From CAZEFK01 sp964511405 (GTDB lineage Bacteria; Pseudomonadota; Alphaproteobacteria; Elsterales; Elsteraceae), in assembly GCA_964511405.1 (NCBI GenBank), contig CAZEFK010000158.1:1-17438 (forward strand): a stretch of DNA of 17,438 nt. Direction: 5' to 3'. The notes under the pieces are model-generated. The model did not search any database and had not been told where the DNA came from. It was given only the letters and a program-made list of their open reading frames with translations. Made by a program: the position numbers and the translations under genes. Shown piece by piece: positions 6,373 through 14,239 of this stretch (positions are counted from its first letter, which is position 1; each line of letters starts with the position of its first letter).

Positions 6373-7869
6373 CTACCGCCCCGCCCGATATGCCCGGCCG
6401 CGCTCCAGCACACCGTCGACCAGCCGATCGAGGTCCGGCTCGCGGGTGCGGTGGTTGACGATGGCGCAGCGGATCGCCAGGCGCCCGTCCAGGGTCGTGG
6501 TCGACGGCGCGGCGACGCCGGCCTCCTGCAGGTCGGCGACGATATCGCGGTTGACCGCATCGGCGTCGGCCGGACAGCGGTAGCGGAAGCACACGATGTT
6601 GAGGGCGACCGGCGCCAGCAGCTCGAGCTCGGGCTCGGCGGCGACCCGGGATTCCAGCAACCGGGCCAGCCGACAGGTCTCGGCGATCGCGGCGCCGATG
6701 CGCGCGCTGCCATGGACCTTCAGCGTGAACCAGACCTTCAGCGCCCGGAAGCCGCGCGACAGGTCGATACCGTAGTCGCAGAACCACGGCGCGCCGCCGG
6801 CCAGGCCGCGCGCCTCGCGCGTGAGGTAGGCGGCGGCCGAGGCGAAGGCGTCGCGCTGGCGCTGGCCGTCGCGCACCAGCACGAAGCCGGCGTCATAGGG
6901 CACCTGGCCCCATTTATGGAAGTCGAAGCCCAGGCTGTCGGCACGCTCGATCCCGGCCAGCTGCGGCCGCAGCTCCGGTGCCAGCATGGCCAGCGCGCCG
7001 AACGCGCCGTCGACATGGAACCACAGGCCCTCGCGCCCGGCGATGTCGGCCACGGCGTCCAATGCGTCGACGGCGCCGATGTCGACGGTGCCGGCGGTGC
7101 CGACCACCAGGAACGGCGTCAGGCCCCGGTTGCGGTCGGTCGCGATCGCGGCGGCTAGGGCGGCCACGTCCATACGGTGGTCGGGGCCGACCGCGATCCG
7201 GCGCAGGGCATCGGAACCGAGGCCCGCGATCTCCATGGCCTTGGCGATGCAGCCATGGGCGACCGCCGACGTGTAGGCGACCAGCCGCTCCGGGCTGGCG
7301 GCCAAGCCATGCGCGCGCGAGGCGACGCCCAGCCGCGCCGTGCGGGCGGTCAGCACGCCCAGCAGGTTGGCCATGGAGGTGCCGGTGACCATGAGCCCCG
7401 CGGCCGACGCGGGGAAGCCGAACAGGTCGCGCATCCAGCGCACGATCTGCCGCTCGACCTCGACCGGCGCGTGGTCGCGGCCGCCCAGGTTGGCGTTGAG
7501 GCCGGCCGCCAGCATGTCGGCCAGCATGCCGACCGGCGTGCCGCCGCCATGGACATAGCCGAAGAAGCCGGGATGGGTGTTGCCGGTGGCGTAGGGCAGG
7601 ATCAGGCTCTGGAACTCGGCATGAACGTCGGCAAGCTCGGCCGGATCTTCGGGCAGCGGCTGGTCGAAGGCCGCGCGCACCTCGGCCGGCGGCTTCTGCC
7701 ACACCGGGCGCTCGCGCACCTGCTCGATGAAGTCGAGCATGTCGTCGAGCATGCGGTGGCTGTCGGCGCGGAACTGCTGCCAGTCGGCGGGGTCCAGGGG
7801 CGATGCGGCGGGATCGGGCTTCGGCTCCGCCACGGACGACGGGCGGCGGGCGAAGGGCGCGATCGACAT
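6373..7869 (-). CDS. Pyridoxal-phosphate-dependent (group II) decarboxylase, aromatic-L-amino-acid-decarboxylase-like
   Basis: A 498-aa enzyme of the fold-type I PLP group II decarboxylases. K319 in FDFHKWGQVPYDAGF is the PLP Schiff-base lysine. D287 in FHVDGAFG contacts the pyridine nitrogen, and H206 in YTSAVAHGCIAKAMEIAGLG is the stacking histidine. THPGFFGYVHGGGTPVGMLADML (99-121) is the substrate/cofactor entry segment, and DLSRGFRALKVWFTLKVHG lines up with the mobile catalytic loop region. These enzymes remove CO2 from tryptophan, tyrosine, DOPA, glutamate or aspartate; some relatives instead act as aldehyde synthases. The substrate cannot be decided here. The ATG at 7869 has GAGG 8 nt upstream. 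It lies on the same strand as tetR-gst but 40 bp before that operon's own promoter, so it is probably a separate unit. Length is normal. Confidence 0.9.
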   Translation of the reverse strand: MSIAPFARRPSSVAEPKPDPAASPLDPADWQQFRADSHRMLDDMLDFIEQVRERPVWQKPPAEVRAAFDQPLPEDPAELADVHAEFQSLILPYATGNTHPGFFGYVHGGGTPVGMLADMLAAGLNANLGGRDHAPVEVERQIVRWMRDLFGFPASAAGLMVTGTSMANLLGVLTARTARLGVASRAHGLAASPERLVAYTSAVAHGCIAKAMEIAGLGSDALRRIAVGPDHRMDVAALAAAIATDRNRGLTPFLVVGTAGTVDIGAVDALDAVADIAGREGLWFHVDGAFGALAMLAPELRPQLAGIERADSLGFDFHKWGQVPYDAGFVLVRDGQRQRDAFASAAAYLTREARGLAGGAPWFCDYGIDLSRGFRALKVWFTLKVHGSARIGAAIAETCRLARLLESRVAAEPELELLAPVALNIVCFRYRCPADADAVNRDIVADLQEAGVAAPSTTTLDGRLAIRCAIVNHRTREPDLDRLVDGVLERGRAYRAGR

Positions 7870-8011
7870 CAGGCGGACCTCATCGGGGCAGCTTTGCGGC
7901 CACCATGATCAACGCGCGCGAGCGCTGGCAACCGGCGTTTCGCCTCGGCCTCGGGCCCGGCATTTTCGTCGCATGCCCGACGCTGCGCCAATCGGTGCTA
8001 GATCACGCCCG

Positions 8012-9583
8012 ATGTCGAGCGATTCGCCAGCGCTGGAGCGGGCGCGCCAGGAGACCCGGCGGGGCGGCGCGCTCAGCCGCGAGGGGCGGCTGGTCGAGGC
8101 CGAGGCGGCGTTCGCCGCCGCCGCCGCGCTGGCGCCCGAACTGCCGGAGGCGCAGTTCAACCTGGCCATCGCCCGTCAGGCGATCGGGGCGCTTGATGCC
8201 GCGACCACGGCCCTCTACCGGGCCTTGGCGCTGCGGCCGGGCTATGCCGAAGCCCGTCACGGCTTGGCCGACCTCCTGATCGCGCTTCGGCGATACGATG
8301 CCGCCGCAGCCGTGCTCGGTGACGATCCCGCTCCCGGCGCCGGCACCGGCCGCTTGTGGCAGGCGCTCGGCGCGGCGCTGGTCGCGGCCGGCCGGCCGGG
8401 CGAGGCGGCGGCCAGCCTGGCGGCGGCGGTCCGGCTGGATCCGGGCAATGCCGACCGTCACGGCAATCTGGGCCTGGCGCTTCTGGAGGATGGCCGCTTC
8501 GCCGCGGCAGCCGCGGCGCTGGCCGAGGCCGCCGCGCTGGCGCCCGACGCCGGGCGGCTGGTCAATCTGGGGATCGCCCTGCGCTGCACCCAGCAGCTGG
8601 ACGCTGCGGTGGCGGCGTTCGATCGGGCACTGGCGCTGGACCCGGACCATGCCGCAGCGCGCTTCAACCGCGCCATGGTCGATCTCACGCGCGGCGCCTT
8701 CGACCGCGGCTGGCGGGACTACGAAGCGCGCTGGCAGGTGCCGCCGCTCAGCTTGACGACTTCCGTTGCCCTGCCTCGCTGGTCGGGCGAGGCCTTTGCC
8801 GGCCGCACGCTGGTCCTGCAGGCGGAACAGGGGTTCGGCGACACCATCCAGTTCTGCCGCTTCGTCCCGGCCGCCGCCGCTCTGGGCGGCCGCATCAGGC
8901 TGCTGGTGCCGCCGCCGCTGACCCGGCTCCTCGCCCGCAGCTTCGGCGCCCTGTGCTGCGTCGAGGACAGGGTCGGCGTCGCCGGCGACGAGCTCGGCTG
9001 CCCGCTCCTCAGCCTGCCGCGCGCGCTCGGGACCACCCCGGACGGGATTCCGGCCGCGCCCTATCTCCATGCCGATCCGGAGCGGGCGGCGGACTGGCGC
9101 CGGACGCTCGACGCCGCCGGGCCGGGCCGGCGCGTCGGCTTGGTCTGGGCCGGTGCCGCCGCGTCGGCGCGCGAGAACCTGTCGCTGGCGCGCCGGCGCT
9201 CGCTGGCGTTGGCCGACCTGGTGCCGGTCCTGGCGGTGCCGGGTGTGCGCTTCGTGTCGCTGCAGCTGGGAGCGGCCGCGGCCGAGGCCCGGGCCGTGCC
9301 CGACCTGCTCGACTGGACGGATCGGCTCGCCGACTTCGACGATACCGCCGCGCTCATCGACGGCCTTGACCTGGTGATCACCGTCGACACCGCCGTCGCC
9401 CATCTGGCCGGCGCCCTCGGCCGGCCCGTGTGGTTGCTGGACCGCTTCGACCATTGCTGGCGCTGGCTGGCCGGACGCCGCGACAGCCCGTGGTACCCGA
9501 CGATGCGGATCTTCCGCCAGCCGCGGCCGGGGGACTGGCCGGCGGTGGTCGCCGAGGTGGCCGCGGCGTTGGTGGCGTGGTGA
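8012..9583 (+). CDS. TPR-repeat protein with C-terminal glycosyltransferase-like domain
   Basis: A 523-aa protein. Residues about 15-240 form roughly seven TPR units of 34 residues (for example NLGLALLEDGRFAAAAAALA and NLGIALRCTQQLDAAVAAFD), ending in RGWRDYEARW. The second half, from LPRWSGEAFAGRTLVLQAEQ followed by GFGDTIQFCRF (about 254-284), is the form found in many bacterial TPR/GT-B glycosyltransferase-like proteins. VDTAVAHLAGALGRPVWLL (from 458) resembles the nucleotide-sugar binding end of GT9/GT41-type enzymes, and DSPWYPTMRIFRQ is a family hallmark. Such proteins often modify surface glycans or flagellar components, but the acceptor is unknown. The start is uncertain: neither ATG 8012 nor the in-frame ATG 7973 has a clear ribosome binding site. 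No signal peptide is seen, so it is probably cytoplasmic. Confidence 0.8.
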   Translation: MSSDSPALERARQETRRGGALSREGRLVEAEAAFAAAAALAPELPEAQFNLAIARQAIGALDAATTALYRALALRPGYAEARHGLADLLIALRRYDAAAAVLGDDPAPGAGTGRLWQALGAALVAAGRPGEAAASLAAAVRLDPGNADRHGNLGLALLEDGRFAAAAAALAEAAALAPDAGRLVNLGIALRCTQQLDAAVAAFDRALALDPDHAAARFNRAMVDLTRGAFDRGWRDYEARWQVPPLSLTTSVALPRWSGEAFAGRTLVLQAEQGFGDTIQFCRFVPAAAALGGRIRLLVPPPLTRLLARSFGALCCVEDRVGVAGDELGCPLLSLPRALGTTPDGIPAAPYLHADPERAADWRRTLDAAGPGRRVGLVWAGAAASARENLSLARRRSLALADLVPVLAVPGVRFVSLQLGAAAAEARAVPDLLDWTDRLADFDDTAALIDGLDLVITVDTAVAHLAGALGRPVWLLDRFDHCWRWLAGRRDSPWYPTMRIFRQPRPGDWPAVVAEVAAALVAW

Positions 9584-9685
9584 GCCAACCAGGTCTGTGG
9601 CGATCGAGGGTAGGTGGATTCGATTGAACCGCCGCCCCGCCGTGGCGAGAGTGTGCCTCGGTCGAACAGAGGCTAGGTTGCGCGC

Positions 9686-10942
9686 GTGGGATCGGATACC
9701 AGTGCCTCGGGCGGCACCTTCGCCACCTATCTCGCCGACTGGCACATGGCCAAGAAGGGGTTCCGCCTCGGTACCGTTCCCGAGGCCGCGGCGCTGGAAT
9801 TGGCCTGCGATCTGGTTTTGACGAAGCTGGACGGCATGGTCCTCACGATGCTGTGCATCGTCGACCGCGAACGAGACCCAGCGGCGCGCTTCGATCTGGG
9901 CGTGGTGGAGCTGATCGAGATTGGACGCGCCTGCCGCAAATATTGCGGCTCGATCAGCGGCGGATCGAAGCTGCCCGTGGTCATCCAAGTCGTCGAGGTT
10001 TGCGCCGGCCCGGCGGACGATGCCGACCGACGTCGGCTCCGCTCCCTCAGGACACCCTTGTTTTCGAAGGTAAAAGTCTGGGCTTTCCGCCTCGACACCC
10101 AGTCCCGGACCGCGCTGGCCAACATACCTTTCGGCTTCTGGAGGCGCTATTTCGAGCGCATATTGCGTGCGCCGAGGCTCGGAGAAGGCGAGCTGCGGCC
10201 ACCCGCACCGGCGGCCGTCCGCGGGCCGGTCATGCCGGTTCTGACTATTTCTCTGCTTCTTCTGCTGGTCGTCGTGTTCGCGCTCGAGCAGCAATATGCC
10301 GTCAGAACCGCCGGCTTAATGGAACCGGATGTTCGCTCTCTGGTCGCGATGGGTGGGCTCGCTCGCATCCTCGTATTCGACGTCGGAGAGTGGTATCGCC
10401 TCCTGTCGGCGACCGTGCTTCACGGCAGCGTTTTGCATCTTCTGTTCAATGGTATTGCGCTGTACCTGGCGGCTTCCATCCTGGAGGAGGTCGCGAGTCG
10501 GCTGTGGCTGGGCGCGCTGTTCGTGATCTGCGCCGTCGCCGGATCGCTTGTGTCGGCGGGCATCAACGCGCCCACGACGGTGTCGGTTGGCGCGTCGGGC
10601 GCAATCATGGGCCTACTCGCGGCGGCCTTTTGCTTCACCTACCGTTATCCCGTCGGTCCCGAGCGGGGTTCGATGCAGATCAGTCTGATGCGCGTGTTGA
10701 TCCCATCGCTGCTGCCGCTCGCCACGACCGGCGGGCACGCCGTGGATTTTGGCGCGCATTTCGGCGGTGCCTTGAGCGGCGGCCTCGTCGGCTTCGCGCT
10801 TCTGCGAGCCTGGCCGGCAGCAGCGCCGCTGCCGCCCTATCGCCGGCTGGCGGGCGTCGTCTGCGCGATCGGAGCAGGCGGCTATGTATTGGCCGCCTGC
10901 CTCGTCGTCGCCCGGTACGCGGCCTATATCCGGCCGGCTTAA
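9686..10942 (+). CDS. Rhomboid family intramembrane serine protease with N-terminal cytosolic domain
   Basis: A 418-aa protein. From about residue 182 it has six or more membrane helices and all rhomboid motifs: EWYRLLSATVLHGSVLHLLFN (235-255, with H246, H251 and N255 in the oxyanion/structural helix), the catalytic S304 in VGASGAIMG, and the catalytic H358 in VDFGAHFGG. Ser and His form the catalytic dyad that cuts transmembrane substrates. Residues 1-180 form a soluble mixed domain I do not recognise (LADWHMAKKGFRLGTVPEAA, then VVIQVVEVCAGPADD). Rhomboids often have small N-terminal domains, but this one is large. The GTG at 9686 is used because the N-terminal frame looks coding; an in-frame ATG is at 9746. 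Codon use looks somewhat less GC-biased than in the flanking genes. It ends 12 bp before the convergent gcvPB stop. Confidence 0.88.
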   Translation: MGSDTSASGGTFATYLADWHMAKKGFRLGTVPEAAALELACDLVLTKLDGMVLTMLCIVDRERDPAARFDLGVVELIEIGRACRKYCGSISGGSKLPVVIQVVEVCAGPADDADRRRLRSLRTPLFSKVKVWAFRLDTQSRTALANIPFGFWRRYFERILRAPRLGEGELRPPAPAAVRGPVMPVLTISLLLLLVVVFALEQQYAVRTAGLMEPDVRSLVAMGGLARILVFDVGEWYRLLSATVLHGSVLHLLFNGIALYLAASILEEVASRLWLGALFVICAVAGSLVSAGINAPTTVSVGASGAIMGLLAAAFCFTYRYPVGPERGSMQISLMRVLIPSLLPLATTGGHAVDFGAHFGGALSGGLVGFALLRAWPAAAPLPPYRRLAGVVCAIGAGGYVLAACLVVARYAAYIRPA

Positions 10943-10954
10943 GCGGCAGCCCTC

Positions 10955-12521
10955 CTACTCCGCCGCCTCCGGCAACACCCGCGGCGTCCAGCGTAGCACT
11001 GGCTTGCGCGCCGCCGCGGTCTCGTCGAGCCGCCGTCGCGGCGCCAGCCGTGGCGCGGCGTGGAACGACGCGGCGTCGCCGGTGCGGGCGCGTTCGGCCA
11101 GGCTGCGCAGGGAGCCGATGAACTGGTCGAGGTCGGCCTTGGCCTCGGTCTCGGTCGGCTCGATCAGCATGGCGCCGTGGACGACCAGCGGGAAGTACAC
11201 GGTCATGGGGTGGAAGCCTTCGTCGATCAGCGCCTTGGCCAGATCGAGCGTGGTCACGCCCGTGTCCTTGAGGAAGCGGTCGTCGAACAGCGCCTCGTGC
11301 ATGCAGGGGCCGTCGAAGCTGGGCGTCATGACGTCCTTCAGGCTCGCCAGCACGTAGTTGGCGTTGAGCACCGCGTCGCCGGAGACCTGGGCCAGGCCGT
11401 CGCCGCCATGGCTCATCATGTAGGCGAGCGCGCGCACGAACATGCCCATCTGGCCGGCGAAGGCCTTCAGCCGCCCGAAGCTCTGGCCGGCATCGCCGTC
11501 CGGCGCCTCGACCAGGCGGAAGCGGTCGCCCTCGGCCACGACCATGGGCAGCNNNNNNNNNNGCGAACGGCGCCAGGGGAGCGGACAGCACCACCGGGCC
11601 GGCGCCCGGCCCGCCGCCGCCATGGGGGGTCGAGAAGGTCTTGTGCAGGTTGATGTGCATGCAGTCGACGCCCAGGTCGGCCGGCCGCACCCGCCCGACG
11701 ATGGCGTTGAAGTTGGCGCCGTCGCAATAGAAGAAGCCGCCGGCGCCGTGGATGGCCTCGGCGATGTCGATGACCTCGGATTCGAACAGGCCGCAGGTGT
11801 TGGGGTTGGTCACCATGACCGCGGCGACGTCGCCGCCCAGCTTGGCCTTGAGCGCGGCCAGGTCGACGCGGCCGCGGGCGTTGGCCGGGATCGGGTCGAC
11901 GCGGAAGCCGCAGGCGGCGGCGGTCGCGGGATTGGTGCCGTGGGCCGACTCCGGCACCAGCACCCGCACCCGGCGCTCGCCGCGCGCATCCAGCGCGGCG
12001 CGGATTGCCATCATGCCGCATAGCTCGCCATGGGCGCCGGCGGCCGGCGACATGGCGACCGCGGGCATGCCGGTCAGCGTCTTCAGCCAGTGCGCCAGCG
12101 TGTGGATCAGCGCCAGCGCCCCCTGCACCGTCGCCTCCGGCTGCAGCGGATGCACGTCGGCAAAGCCGGGCAGCCGCGCCATCTTCTCGTTGAGCCGCGG
12201 ATTGTGCTTCATCGTGCAGCTGCCGAGCGGGAACAGGCCGCTGTCGATGCCGTAGTTCTTCTGGCTGAGCCGGGTGAAGTGGCGCACCACCTGCGGCTCG
12301 GCCAGCCCGGGTAGGCCGGTCGGCCCGACGCGGTCGAGGCCGCCCAGACGGCTGGCCACGGCCGGCGGCGCCGGCAGGTCGACGCCCGTGCGGCCGGGCT
12401 CGTCCTGCTCGAACAGCAACGGTTCATCGAGCACCAGGCCGCGATGGCCGCTGGCGGTTGTGACGGGTGGGGTCGCGATGACGGCCGGCCGCGCGATCCG
12501 GCCCTGGGAGCGATCGTCCAT
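10955..12521 (-). CDS. gcvPB: Glycine dehydrogenase (decarboxylating) subunit 2 (P protein, C-terminal half), interrupted by an assembly gap
   Basis: This subunit carries the PLP cofactor of the glycine cleavage P protein. K294 in MHINLHKTFSTPHGGGGPGAGPV is the Schiff-base lysine; SPAAGAHGELCGMMAIRAAL and PESAHGTNPATAAACGF are conserved family blocks. The N-terminal part reads from ATG 12521 to ALAPF just before the N-run (11553-11562). The rest continues after it as LPMVVAEGDRFRLVEAP to the TAG at 10955, but in another frame. Both halves are full-quality family sequence, so the frame change comes from the arbitrary gap length rather than a mutation. Its start lies 3 bp after the gcvPA stop. 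It forms an alpha2beta2 enzyme with GcvPA that decarboxylates glycine and passes aminomethyl to GcvH. The true length should be about 519-520 aa if three bases are hidden. Confidence 0.93.
11553..11562. other. Assembly gap (10 Ns) inside gcvPB
   Basis: Ten undetermined bases. The reading frames on either side require a true gap length divisible by three. The flanking protein (APF before, LPMVV after) fits the family pattern APFxPxPxVV if only about three bases are missing. Confidence 0.97.
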
Positions 12522-12524
12522 GAT

Positions 12525-13865
12525 CTACAGCGCCTCGAACGCCTGAACGAGCCGGTCCATGTCGGCCGGCGTGGTGGTTTCGGTGACCGCGACCAGCAGC
12601 AGCCGCGCGAGTTCCGGGCGGCCGGCATAGAGCCGGCTGACCGGCACGCCCGCCAGGATGCCCTGCTCGGCCAGCCGGTCGACCACGGCGGCGGCGGACT
12701 CCGGCAGTTCGACCGTGATTTCGTTGAAGAAGCTGCGGTTCACGACGCGCAGGCCGGGCACCGCGGCCAGCCGGTCGGCGAGCTGGCAGGCGAGGCCATG
12801 GTTGAGGGCGGCCAGCCGGCGGAACCCCGCGTCGCCCAGGAGCGCCAAGTGCACCGTGAAGGCCAGGGCGCACAGGCCGGCGTTGGTGCAGATGTTGCTG
12901 GTCGCCTTCTCGCGCCGGATGTGCTGCTCGCGGGTCGACAAGGTCAGCACCCAGCCGCGCCGGCCGTCGGCGTCCACGGTCTCGCCAGCCAGGCGGCCGG
13001 GCATCTGCCGGACATACTGCTCGCGCGTGGCGAACAGGCCGACATAGGGACCGCCGAAATTAAGGCCGTTGCCGATCGACTGGCCCTCGGCGACCACGAT
13101 ATCGGCGCCCATGGCGCCGGGCGGCGTGATGGCGCCCAGCGACACGACCTCGGTCACGACGGCGATCAGCAGGGCGCCCTTGGCATGGGCGGCTGCGGCC
13201 AGCGGCGCCAGGTCGCGGACATGGCCGAAGAAGCCCGGGTTCTGCACCACCACGCACGACGTCTCGCCATCGATGCGCGCGGCCAGGTCCTCCAGCCCCT
13301 CGGCATCGGGGGCCGCGCGCGCGACGGTGAAGCCGGCGAAGCGGGCGTGGGTCTCGACCACCTGGGCATAGTGCGGATGCAGCGAGCCCGACAGCAGCGC
13401 CTTCGACCGCCGGGTCACCCGGTTGGCCATCAGCACCGCTTCGGCGCAGCCGGTCGAGCCGTCATACATCGAGGCGTTGGCCACCTCCATGCCGGTGATC
13501 AGCGCCACCTGGGTCTGGAACTCGAACAGGTACTGCAGCGTGCCTTGGGCGATCTCGGGCTGGTAGGGCGTGTAGCTGGTCAGGAACTCGCCGCGCTGGA
13601 TGATCGCGTCGACCGACGCCGGCACGTGATGGCGGTAGGCACCGGCGCCCAGGAAGAACGGCCCGGCGCCGGCGGCGCGGTTGCGCGCGGCCATGGCCGA
13701 CAGCGCGCGCTCGACCTCCAACTCGCCCTGGTGCGGCGGCAGGTCCAGGGGACGGCCCAGGCGCGCGGCCGGCGGCACGTCGCGGAACAGGGCTTCGACC
13801 GACGGTGCACCGATGGTGGCGAGCATCGACCGGCGGTCGGTCTCCGTCAGCGGCAGGTAGCGCAT
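12525..13865 (-). CDS. gcvPA: Glycine dehydrogenase (decarboxylating) subunit 1 (P protein, N-terminal half)
   Basis: A 446-aa subunit starting MRYLPLTETDRRSMLATIG, the usual beginning of GcvPA. Conserved blocks include FLGAGAYRHHVPASVD, TSYTPYQPEIAQGTLQYLFE, ANASMYDGSTGCAEA, VVQNPGFFGH and STREQHIRREKATSNICTNAGL. It has the PLP-transferase fold but lacks the PLP lysine, which lies on GcvPB. The two make the split P protein found in many bacteria in place of the single long GcvP. The ATG shares one base with the gcvH stop (TGATG), so translation is coupled. The open frame runs further upstream through gcvH in another frame, but that part is not protein-like. Confidence 0.95.
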   Translation of the reverse strand: MRYLPLTETDRRSMLATIGAPSVEALFRDVPPAARLGRPLDLPPHQGELEVERALSAMAARNRAAGAGPFFLGAGAYRHHVPASVDAIIQRGEFLTSYTPYQPEIAQGTLQYLFEFQTQVALITGMEVANASMYDGSTGCAEAVLMANRVTRRSKALLSGSLHPHYAQVVETHARFAGFTVARAAPDAEGLEDLAARIDGETSCVVVQNPGFFGHVRDLAPLAAAAHAKGALLIAVVTEVVSLGAITPPGAMGADIVVAEGQSIGNGLNFGGPYVGLFATREQYVRQMPGRLAGETVDADGRRGWVLTLSTREQHIRREKATSNICTNAGLCALAFTVHLALLGDAGFRRLAALNHGLACQLADRLAAVPGLRVVNRSFFNEITVELPESAAAVVDRLAEQGILAGVPVSRLYAGRPELARLLLVAVTETTTPADMDRLVQAFEAL

Positions 13866-14239
13866 CAGCCGAGCGTCCCCAGATGCGCCTGGTAGCCGGC
13901 CTCGTCCATCAGGCCGTCGAGCTCGGTCGGGTCGGACAGCCTGAGCTTGAAGAACCAGCCCTTGCCCATGGGGTCGGCATTGACTGTGGCCGGCTCGGCC
14001 GCCAGCGCCTCGTTGACCGCGACCACCTCGCCGGTCACGGGCGCATAGACCTCCGACGCCGCCTTCACGGATTCGACCACCGCCGCTTCGCCGCCAGCCT
14101 CGACCTGGCGACCGACCGCCGGCAGTTCGACGAAGACGACGTCGCCCAGTTGGCTCTGGGCAAAGTCGGTGATGCCGACGACGGCGACGTCGCCCTCGAC
14201 GCGCACCCATTCATGGTCGGTGGAGAATTTCACGGTCAT
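13865..14239 (-). CDS. gcvH: Glycine cleavage system H protein (lipoyl carrier)
   Basis: A 124-aa lipoyl-domain protein. It starts MTVKFSTDHEWVRVEGDVAV, and the lipoyl-lysine is K59 in VVESVKAASEVYAPVTG. LGDVVFVELPAVG and NADPMGKGWFFKL are also family hallmarks. H carries the aminomethyl group from P protein to T protein and then its dihydrolipoyl arm to L protein. The ATG overlaps the gcvT stop by four bases (ATGA) and the stop overlaps gcvPA by one. Length is normal. Confidence 0.97.
   Translation of the reverse strand: MTVKFSTDHEWVRVEGDVAVVGITDFAQSQLGDVVFVELPAVGRQVEAGGEAAVVESVKAASEVYAPVTGEVVAVNEALAAEPATVNADPMGKGWFFKLRLSDPTELDGLMDEAGYQAHLGTLG

Noticed and set aside
5632..7158. A 508-codon plus-strand open frame opposite tetR and the decarboxylase
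   Set aside because: It is a mirror of two well-supported genes and passes straight through the operator; no family features are seen.
8003..10294. A 763-codon minus-strand open frame opposite the TPR and rhomboid genes
   Set aside because: It has no recognisable domain, runs across two genes and an intergenic region, and is explained by GC bias.
10955..12521. gcvPB as a frameshifted pseudogene
   Set aside because: The frame change coincides exactly with the N-run, and both halves keep intact family sequence, so it is an assembly artefact.
12444..13895. A 483-codon plus-strand open frame opposite gcvPA
   Set aside because: It is antisense to a gene with strong family motifs, and its own translation is compositionally biased.
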